NCBI GenBank assembly: GCA_937911845.1 | Contig: CALDQF010000194.1 | Span: 1-5,396 of the forward strand | Origin: an uncultured Phycisphaera sp. | GTDB lineage: Bacteria > Planctomycetota > Phycisphaerae > Phycisphaerales > SM1A02 | Length of the DNA stretch: 5,396 nucleotides | Direction of reading: 5' to 3' | Shown: positions 1 through 4,901 of the stretch, one piece after another | How positions within the stretch are numbered: position 1 is the stretch's first letter | Layout: each line of letters starts with the position of its first letter | Notes under the pieces: model-generated | Databases searched by the model: none | What the model was told of the DNA's origin: nothing | Seen by the model: the letters and a program-made list of their open reading frames with translations, nothing else | Made by a program: the position numbers and the translations under genes

Positions 1-852
1 AATGGCCACCGGTTGCAGAGCTGATTCGCCATCTTTCAGGAGTTGTGAAGTGGGGGCAGCCAAGATGTCTTGTTTGCTCCAGCCTTCAAAGTGCACCGCC
101 ACTGCCCAGCGACCTCCATCGTGCAGCCGGAGATCGGGAATTCGGGTTGGTGATTCTTGCTCCAGCAGGGTTTCATCGTGCCGAGGGTGCCGTCCGATGG
201 TGTGATGGCGAAATACTCGGGAATACGCATCATTTGGGTCGGTGAGGATGCCGTAGACAAATCCGGTGCTACCCCGCCATCCGCAAAACTCGGCTTTCCC
301 GGGGATTTCTTCAGTCAGCCAGATCCCAGATTCTGCATTCAAAATGTGCAAGATGCTCATCTCGTCGCCAGCCCGAGAAAGGCCGAATGCAATGTGTTTG
401 CCGGTGGCATCAGGTGCGAACCAATCGATGGCCGTTAGGCCATCGTTGTCCAAGGCCGACGGGTCAAGAATGACTTCGGGCTCACCTTTTGCACCTTGAC
501 GACGCATCAAGGACGCCTGCTTGGCTTCGCCTCGACGTTCTAGGTTGAAGTGGAGATCGCCGCGAACGGTCGGAAGGCCAATGCTGTCAACTCGGTACAG
601 CGCTTCGATGCGATCTTCGACCATCTGTCGCTTGGGGTGTGCATCCAAAGCGGTTCGGGTTCTCAGATTTTGCAGGTCGGTCCATGCTTTGACCTCGTCG
701 GATTCCGACTCCAGTGGCTCAAGCCAGCGGAAGTCGTCTTGGACATCAAAGCCGTGGATTGTCTCGGTCAAGGGCTCGAATCGGGTGGCGGGCGGGGGAG
801 GAACCTCGCTAAGAATGACCGGTGAAATCAGCAATGGAAGAGCTTGCAGCAT
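1..852 (-). CDS. Prolyl oligopeptidase (S9A), N-terminal part, runs off left edge
   Basis: This is the first 284 codons of a serine peptidase of family S9A, which cuts short peptides after proline. The gene continues past position 1, so the stop is not seen. The visible part is the N-terminal segment and early beta-propeller (Peptidase_S9_N type). Recognisable family blocks are DDFRWLEPLES at about residues 39-49, EVKAWTDLQN at 53-62, the RRGEAKQASLMRR strand at 106-118, EVILDPSALDNDGLTAIDW at 126-144 and HIAFGLSRAGDEMS at 153-166. The alpha/beta-hydrolase domain with Ser-Asp-His lies outside the window, so activity cannot be judged. The start at 852 has a weak AGAG eight bases upstream; a GTG at 861 adds only three residues. 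Residues 4-15 are hydrophobic and then prolines follow, which could be a signal peptide, but no basic residue precedes them, so cellular location is open. It follows serA by 56 bp on the same strand. Confidence 0.88.
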   Translation of the reverse strand, partial: MLQALPLLISPVILSEVPPPPATRFEPLTETIHGFDVQDDFRWLEPLESESDEVKAWTDLQNLRTRTALDAHPKRQMVEDRIEALYRVDSIGLPTVRGDLHFNLERRGEAKQASLMRRQGAKGEPEVILDPSALDNDGLTAIDWFAPDATGKHIAFGLSRAGDEMSILHILNAESGIWLTEEIPGKAEFCGWRGSTGFVYGILTDPNDAYSRVFRHHTIGRHPRHDETLLEQESPTRIPDLRLHDGGRWAVAVHFEGWSKQDILAAPTSQLLKDGESALQPVAI

Positions 853-908
853 GGGTGACACTCTGGTGTTGATTGAACTTTCCGCGGAACTGGTCTGCCG
901 TCAGACTG

Positions 909-2141
909 TCAGACTGATTGGGCGGAGGGAGGATTTAGGGTTTTGGGGAGAAAGGTATGCAGGCGGATGGTTTCAGGCATGGCCCCCAGGACTTTCAATA
1001 TTGCGGGGTCATGGGTTGGGTCCACATCAAGGAGCACGCATGAGCGTTGGGCGTTTGAATCGAGCGCTTCAGCGTTGATGTTGAGGCCAACCTGAGCAAT
1101 CGTGGCGTGAAGCCGGCTGAGAACCCCTGGGACATTGTGGTGAATGTGCAGGATGCGAAGTTGGTCGGGTCGTTCACGAAGGGCCACTTCGGGCAGATTG
1201 ACCGCCCCGATGGTGCTTCCGGTGGTTAAGAACTTGGCCATCTTTTCCGCGACATCCCGCGCAATATTCTCTTGTGCTTCACGGGTTGATCCGCCGATGT
1301 GTGGGGTCAGAATGACGTTGTCAATGCCACACAATTCGTGGCTGAATGAAGACTCGTTTTCTGAGGGTTCATCAGGGAAGACGTCAATTGCAACGCCCCC
1401 AAGATGACCGGTCCGGAGGGCTGCCGCCAACGCGCTCAGATCCACAATGGAGCCGCGTGCATTGTTGAGTAGGAAAGCACCTGATTTCATTTTGCCGATC
1501 GCGTCGGCATCGATCATGTGCTTGGTCAACGGAGTGTCAGGAACATGTATGGTCAAAACGTCAGACGCCCGAAGCAACGTGTCCAGTGAATCCACTTGAC
1601 TGGCGTTGCCCAAAGGAAGCTTGGGTTGATGGTCGTGGTAGAGCACCCGCATTCCCATGGCTTCGGCGAGGATCGAAACTTGAGCGCCGATGTGTCCGTA
1701 GCCCAAGATGCCCAGGGTTCGTCCTCGAATTTCGTGCGCACCGCTGGCAGATTTTTTCCAATTTCCTTGATGCATTCCAGATGATCGGTCGAACAATTTC
1801 CGGTGCAGACAGATAATCTCACCCATGACCAACTCGGCCACACTTCGGGTGTTGGAAAACGGAGAGTTAAAGACGGGGATTCCAGAGTCTGCGGCACAGG
1901 CCAGATCAACCTGGTTGGTACCGATGCAGAAGCACCCCACAGTACTGAGGGCAGGCAGCTTCCGCAGGATCTCAGCATCCAAGTTTGTTCGCGAACGAAT
2001 GCCCATCCCTATGGTTTCTTTCAAGATGTCAGCATTCGCGTCTGAAAGTCTGGCGGCACGTTGAACGTCTAGGAAATCAGTTTGCAGACGTAGGTCTGCC
2101 GCATCGTGAATACCTTCGAGCAGGAGCGCAGTAGGGGGCAT
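909..2141 (-). CDS. serA: D-3-phosphoglycerate dehydrogenase, E. coli-type with ACT domain
   Basis: SerA oxidises 3-phosphoglycerate to 3-phosphohydroxypyruvate with NAD, the first committed step of L-serine synthesis in the cytosol. At 410 aa it has the same length as E. coli SerA. The block GCFCIGTNQVD (69-79) and FNSPFSNTRSVAEL (91-104) are hallmarks of this subtype. The Rossmann motif GYGHIG is at 147-152. The expected catalytic residues are present: Arg229 (NARG), Glu258 (PDEP) and His281 (TPHIGGST). A C-terminal ACT domain spans about 326-397. It keeps the positions that bind serine in E. coli (His334 and Asn336 in HIHHNVPGVL, Asn354 in GLNIN), so feedback inhibition by serine is predicted. 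A 13-residue tail (LPKTLNPPSAQSV) extends beyond the usual end. The ATG at 2141 is the only good start; no Shine-Dalgarno site is visible. It lies 58 bp after lexA and 56 bp before the peptidase, so co-transcription is likely. Confidence 0.96.
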   Translation of the reverse strand: MPPTALLLEGIHDAADLRLQTDFLDVQRAARLSDANADILKETIGMGIRSRTNLDAEILRKLPALSTVGCFCIGTNQVDLACAADSGIPVFNSPFSNTRSVAELVMGEIICLHRKLFDRSSGMHQGNWKKSASGAHEIRGRTLGILGYGHIGAQVSILAEAMGMRVLYHDHQPKLPLGNASQVDSLDTLLRASDVLTIHVPDTPLTKHMIDADAIGKMKSGAFLLNNARGSIVDLSALAAALRTGHLGGVAIDVFPDEPSENESSFSHELCGIDNVILTPHIGGSTREAQENIARDVAEKMAKFLTTGSTIGAVNLPEVALRERPDQLRILHIHHNVPGVLSRLHATIAQVGLNINAEALDSNAQRSCVLLDVDPTHDPAILKVLGAMPETIRLHTFLPKTLNPPSAQSV

Positions 2142-2199
2142 GACATGTTGAGGATACCGGGGCCATGATGAGTGAGCCGACGGAATTCTCGATCGACGA

Positions 2200-2844
2200 T
2201 CAATAGCGACGCATGACGCCGATCACCACCCCTTGAATGACGCATTCTCGCACAAGGATGGGTTCGAAATCAGGGTTGGCCGGTTGCAAACGAATCATTC
2301 CGTCTGGCTCTTTGAAGTACGTCTTTAGCGTCACTTCGTCTTCACCAATCAATGCCACGACCCGTTCACCATTTCTTGCGATTTGCCGGCGCTCTACCAG
2401 CACGTAGTCGCCATCTAGAATGCCTTCATCCCGCATGGATTCCCCCCGAACTTCCAGGGCGAAAGTGCCATGCCGCTCTCCAACCCTTGGGCCAAACAGA
2501 TCCTCAAGATCCAACTGCTCGGCTTGAGCACAAGCCTCGATGGGCAGTCCAGCGGCGACCCGTCCCACAAGGGGAAATGACAGCGATCGTTCTTCGTCGG
2601 GGAGGACAACGTCCTCAGCGAGGGCCAAGGAGCGGGTTCGATTCGGTTCCTGTGTCAGAACCCCCTTCGCGACGAGCAACTTCACGTGCTCGTGCACAGT
2701 GACTTTGCTGACGCCCAAGACGTCCGCCAGTTCTTGCATTGTCGGTGAACAAGCATGGCTCATTCGATGGGTCCGAAATGCCCGCAGTAGATCGAGCTGC
2801 CGCGGTGTGAGATTGAGTGGTCCTTGTGCGTGTAAACCCGTCAT
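2200..2844 (-). CDS. lexA: LexA repressor, SOS regulator with self-cleavage domain
   Basis: LexA represses DNA-damage genes and is inactivated when RecA filaments trigger self-cleavage. The protein is 214 aa, slightly longer than E. coli LexA (202). Residues about 10-75 form a winged helix-turn-helix (LTPRQLDLLRAF, SPTMQELADVLGVSKVTVHEHVKLLVAKG). The S24 latent-protease domain covers about 88-212. The cleavage site is VAAG with the cut predicted between Ala98 and Gly99, nucleophile Ser136 in RGESM and general base Lys174 in EVTLKTY, so self-cleavage should work. The recognition helix TVHEH resembles Bacillus LexA (STVHGH) more than E. coli (PNAAEEH), and the turn is one residue shorter than in both, so the operator may be non-standard. 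The ATG at 2844 has GGAG ten bases upstream (2855-2858). It is the first gene of the probable lexA-serA-peptidase transcript, and autoregulation from the upstream gap is expected. Confidence 0.97.
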   Translation of the reverse strand: MTGLHAQGPLNLTPRQLDLLRAFRTHRMSHACSPTMQELADVLGVSKVTVHEHVKLLVAKGVLTQEPNRTRSLALAEDVVLPDEERSLSFPLVGRVAAGLPIEACAQAEQLDLEDLFGPRVGERHGTFALEVRGESMRDEGILDGDYVLVERRQIARNGERVVALIGEDEVTLKTYFKEPDGMIRLQPANPDFEPILVRECVIQGVVIGVMRRY

Positions 2845-2882
2845 TGGGAAGAATCTCCGTAAAGAGTGAAGGGGTAGTGAAT

Positions 2883-2893
2883 TCTGGTCCAGA
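2883..2893. promoter_or_regulatory. 11-bp perfect dyad upstream of lexA, possible operator
   Basis: TCTGGTCCAGA is a perfect inverted repeat around a central T, 39-49 bp upstream of the lexA start. The position fits an autoregulatory LexA site. It does not match the E. coli (CTGT-N8-ACAG) or Gram-positive (GAAC-N4-GTTC) consensus, so assignment to LexA is only inference. Confidence 0.25.
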
Positions 2894-2953
2894 GCGTTGT
2901 TTGTGTTCTTGGCCCTGATTCAGTGAACGCGAATGTCGAGTATGCGGGATGGT

Positions 2954-2967
2954 CCGAATGCGTTCGG
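2954..2967. promoter_or_regulatory. 14-bp dyad CCGAA-N4-TTCGG upstream of lexA, possible operator
   Basis: CCGAATGCGTTCGG has perfect 5-bp arms with a 4-bp spacer, 110-123 bp upstream of lexA. The half-sites CGAA/TTCG are related to the Gram-positive LexA half-site CGAAC/GTTCG but are 2 bp closer together. It is a plausible LexA or other dimer-binding site; which protein binds cannot be told from sequence. Confidence 0.3.
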
Positions 2968-2999
2968 CCCGGCAGCGCATTTGAAGCAAACTAACTCGG

Positions 3000-3025
3000 T
3001 AGCGCGCTAAAGCATTGGGAATGCT
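3000..3025. repeat. Two adjacent palindromes, 10 bp and 15 bp
   Basis: TAGCGCGCTA (3000-3009) is a perfect 10-bp palindrome. One base later, AGCATT-GGG-AATGCT (3011-3025) forms perfect 6-bp arms around a 3-base spacer. They lie about 156-181 bp upstream of lexA and could be operator half-sites or a small cruciform. No T-run follows on either strand, so this is not a classic terminator. Confidence 0.35.
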
Positions 3026-3055
3026 GGTGCCGGGAGGGCTTGCGACTGCGTCTTC

Positions 3056-3514
3056 GTGATCAAGGAACCCCAACCAACGTGCCAAACGACCCCGTGGTCG
3101 CCATCTACGGATCACATCGAAATGCTGGATTGCGGCATACTGAGTTCGTTTTTTGCGGGAGCGTCCGAGACGGCGGGTGGAATCGCCGTCTCGTTTGCTC
3201 TCGCGTTGATCATGCTGTCCCTCGCCTTCGCTCAAGGGGCCATCATGATCTACGGTGGATGCTGGTGTCCCGCGGCGTTGGCCATCGCCAGCCAAATGAG
3301 TTGCGGCAATTTCCGAGATCACACGGAGACCAGTCATCGCTTCGGATGTGTGCTCAGCGTCGGATTCGGCCACGATATGGGTGCGGTAGCCGGCGCCGGG
3401 ACCAAGACTGACAAGGGGGTGGGACATTGCAGGATTCTCCATTCGCTTCCCGAACATCGACCGAACGGTAAGGGTTTCGTGAGGGTATGTGTGCTTAATG
3501 TTGCCTCTAACTGA
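3056..3514 (+). CDS. Doubtful small hypothetical protein with one hydrophobic segment
   Basis: A GTG-initiated frame of 152 codons that is the only frame able to fill the gap without overlapping lexA or the downstream gene. I do not recognise it. Residues about 41-66 are hydrophobic (IAVSFALALIMLSLAF) and could be one membrane helix. Cysteine is unusually frequent (eight residues: 9, 26, 69, 71, 83 and three near the C-terminal third and end), and the C-terminal half is rich in Gly and His. GGGAGG at 3032-3037 is too far (18 nt) from the GTG to serve well; an ATG at 3122 would give a shorter form. The frame mirrors an open minus-strand frame codon for codon, so its openness could be a by-product of base composition. 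It may well be a spurious ORF. Confidence 0.2.
   Translation: MIKEPQPTCQTTPWSPSTDHIEMLDCGILSSFFAGASETAGGIAVSFALALIMLSLAFAQGAIMIYGGCWCPAALAIASQMSCGNFRDHTETSHRFGCVLSVGFGHDMGAVAGAGTKTDKGVGHCRILHSLPEHRPNGKGFVRVCVLNVASN
3166..3193. repeat. Strong hairpin, 10-bp perfect stem with 8-base loop
   Basis: CGAGACGGCG (3166-3175) and CGCCGTCTCG (3184-3193) are exact reverse complements around the loop GGTGGAAT. The stem is GC-rich and would be stable in RNA on either strand. No U-tract follows on the plus strand (TTTGCTCTCG) or the minus strand, so an intrinsic terminator is unlikely. It lies in the middle of the gap between lexA and the CefD-like gene. Confidence 0.5.
3452..3466. promoter_or_regulatory. 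GAAC-N7-GAAC direct repeat, LexA-box-like
   Basis: Two copies of CCGAAC begin at 3450 and 3461, one helical turn (11 bp) apart, giving GAAC-N7-GAAC (GTTC-N7-GTTC on the other strand). That is the exact form of the alphaproteobacterial LexA box. It lies about 120 bp upstream of the CefD-like gene and about 610 bp from lexA. The LexA protein here does not look alphaproteobacterial, so this may be chance. Confidence 0.2.
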
Positions 3515-3526
3515 CAGATTGTGTCA
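3512..3526. promoter_or_regulatory. Dyad TGACA-N5-TGTCA upstream of CefD-like gene
   Basis: Perfect 5-bp arms around GATTG, 60-74 bp before the start of the plus-strand gene, in an AT-richer stretch suited to a promoter. A weak -10-like CATACT at 3573-3578 would put the transcript start near the ATG at 3586, consistent with a leaderless mRNA and the missing Shine-Dalgarno site. No good -35 element is evident. Confidence 0.2.
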
Positions 3527-3585
3527 CTTTTATTGTGATTTTTGGCTTCTGATGTCCAGAGAGCGGTCAAGTCATACTTCTCTTT

Positions 3586-4806
3586 ATGCATTCTTCTCAC
3601 GATTGGAGCTATCCCTTGCGACGTTGGTGGGACTCTTCCCAGATCCCTCTTGAGGTTCGGGGACGGGCTGGACTGCACTACTGGTCGTTGGCTCCGGAAT
3701 CGCGCTTCTTAAATCATGGTTCATATGGGGCCCGGCTCCGCCGAACGGTGGCATGCCAACAACGCTTCGCAGCGGGTGTCGAAGACGACCCCATGCGTGT
3801 GCTGACCGACCAACTGGAATCCAAACTGCACGAGGCTCGTGATGGCATGGCACAGCGGCTCGGGGCCGACGCTGAAGGATTGGTCTTTTGTGAAAATGCG
3901 AGTACGGCCATTGAATCGGTCCTGCGAAGTATTCCACTTACGCGTGGTGACCGGGTCGTGTGTCTGGGGCATGTGTACAACGCGGTTCGGCAAGCGCTCA
4001 AGCGACGATGCCAAGAAACCGGGGCGGTTGCGGTTGAAGTGCCGGTGCCGCTGCCCTTTGACTCCGTCGCCTTGGAACATGCGGTCATGACAGAAATTCA
4101 CGCGGGTGCCTCACTGTGCATCTTGGATGCCATTACCAGCGGTTCTGCACTTCGGACGCCCTGGACTTCATTGGCCGCAAAAATCAAAGCGTGCGGGGTA
4201 CCGGTCCTGGTGGATGGTGCCCACGTGCCAGGTCAAGATCCTCTGGTGTTGCGAGAACTTGAATACGACTGGTTTGCGGGAAACCTTCACAAATGGGCTG
4301 GTGCTCCGCTTGGCGCTGCGATCCTGTCTGTCGCCCCAGAGAAGCGTGATCGGACTTTTGCTCTGCTTACAAGCCATCACTGGGACGAAGGGCTTTCGCG
4401 CTCCTTTCACTGGACTGGCACAAGGGATTGGTCGCCTTGGTTGGCGGCCCCCGTGGCTTGGGACCACATGGAAGAATTCTCTGGTGGCTGGGAGGTACTT
4501 CGCGCCTACCAGCGGGCAGGGTCACAGGCCGTCGACGAAGCCTTCGCCATGGCTTTTGGGACCGAGAGCATCACTCCAGATGCTGCCCGAACCGCGATGT
4601 GTTCTGTCCCTTTGCCTAAATCTTTGCAGGGCATCGATTGCTTGAAGTTCGAGCATGACTTCGACCAACGCTTTGGTCTTCGAGTTCCCATGCATGCCCT
4701 CTCCGATCAGACCATGGTCAGGGTGAGCATTCACCTGCACACCGAGCTTGAGGACATTCTGGCCTTGGGCGAAGCCATCTTGGAGTGCGCTCAAGAGCAA
4801 AGCTGA
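3586..4806 (+). CDS. Class V PLP-dependent aminotransferase, isopenicillin N epimerase-like
   Basis: A 406-aa fold-type I PLP enzyme of the class V family, in the branch usually labelled isopenicillin N epimerase (CefD)-like. Family marks in order are RFLNHGSYGA (40-49), PMRVLTDQL (69-77), VFCENASTAIESVLRS (100-115, cofactor phosphate region), VLVDGAHVPG (207-216) with Asp210 for the pyridine nitrogen, GNLHKWAGAPLG (232-243) with Lys236 as predicted Schiff-base lysine, and WTGTRDWSPWLA (276-287). The C-terminal small domain ends in RVSIHLHTELEDILALGEAI (379-398). All key residues are present, so it should be active. The substrate is unknown: this branch includes epimerases, cysteine desulfurase-like lyases and uncharacterised members, and no beta-lactam gene is nearby. 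The protein begins about 30 residues before the first conserved block. No Shine-Dalgarno precedes the ATG at 3586; Met69 is too far inside to be the start. Probably monocistronic or followed by the next plus-strand gene 95 bp on. Confidence 0.9.
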   Translation: MHSSHDWSYPLRRWWDSSQIPLEVRGRAGLHYWSLAPESRFLNHGSYGARLRRTVACQQRFAAGVEDDPMRVLTDQLESKLHEARDGMAQRLGADAEGLVFCENASTAIESVLRSIPLTRGDRVVCLGHVYNAVRQALKRRCQETGAVAVEVPVPLPFDSVALEHAVMTEIHAGASLCILDAITSGSALRTPWTSLAAKIKACGVPVLVDGAHVPGQDPLVLRELEYDWFAGNLHKWAGAPLGAAILSVAPEKRDRTFALLTSHHWDEGLSRSFHWTGTRDWSPWLAAPVAWDHMEEFSGGWEVLRAYQRAGSQAVDEAFAMAFGTESITPDAARTAMCSVPLPKSLQGIDCLKFEHDFDQRFGLRVPMHALSDQTMVRVSIHLHTELEDILALGEAILECAQEQS

Positions 4807-4889
4807 GAGAAGTTTTTCGACAACACACTCTTTGGGCCACTTTCTTTTCTTACCTTGGCGTCTTGACCAGATGGTCGTGGTTTGCAAGT

Positions 4890-4895
4890 GGGGAG
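4890..4895 (+). promoter_or_regulatory. Ribosome binding site GGGGAG fixing a non-ATG start
   Basis: GGGGAG sits six bases before TTG (4902) and nine before GTG (4905), both normal spacings. An in-frame TAG at 4896-4898 rules out any start further upstream, and there is no in-frame ATG until codon 103. The site therefore points to TTG or GTG as the start of the right-hand gene. Confidence 0.5.
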
Positions 4896-4901
4896 TAGAA
4901 G

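Larger units (their letters stand above)
2845..3585. other. Gene-poor divergent intergenic region
   Basis: This 741-bp stretch separates lexA (minus) from the CefD-like gene (plus) and should hold both promoters. No protein in any frame is recognisable. Two long frames lie exactly codon-on-codon on opposite strands. The minus frame (from 3457) has no stop until 2615, inside lexA, and is very rich in Arg and His, so it is not credible as a gene. The plus frame (3056-3514) is listed separately as a weak candidate. Several perfect dyads cluster at 2883-3025, one hairpin lies at 3166-3193 and a further dyad at 3512-3526. No tRNA, tmRNA, RNase P or SRP RNA hallmark was found. No convincing -35/-10 pair for lexA was seen. 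Confidence 0.6.

Noticed and set aside
770..790. GGGCTCGAATCGGG, reminiscent of a tRNA T-arm
   Set aside because: It lies inside the peptidase coding sequence and no acceptor stem, anticodon arm or D-arm surrounds it.
521..1078. 185-codon plus-strand frame
   Set aside because: It lies antisense to the peptidase start and the serA end and crosses both genes; its sequence is low in structure and is a shadow.
1144..2064. Several plus-strand frames of 60-90 codons opposite serA
   Set aside because: All are antisense to conserved SerA motifs and look like shadows.
2615..3457. 280-codon minus-strand frame
   Set aside because: It overlaps the well-conserved N-terminal part of lexA by 230 bp in another frame, is extremely rich in Arg and His, has a stretch of about 50 residues almost without hydrophobic side chains, and matches no family.
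3531..3540. TCAC-N7-GTGA near 3525-3537 as a CRP-like site
   Set aside because: The half-sites are in the opposite order to the CRP consensus (TGTGA-N6-TCACA) and only four bases long.
4865..4876. GACCAGATGGTC dyad in the gap before the last gene
   Set aside because: Arms are only 5 bp, no T-run follows and no regulatory context is visible, so neither a terminator nor an operator can be supported.
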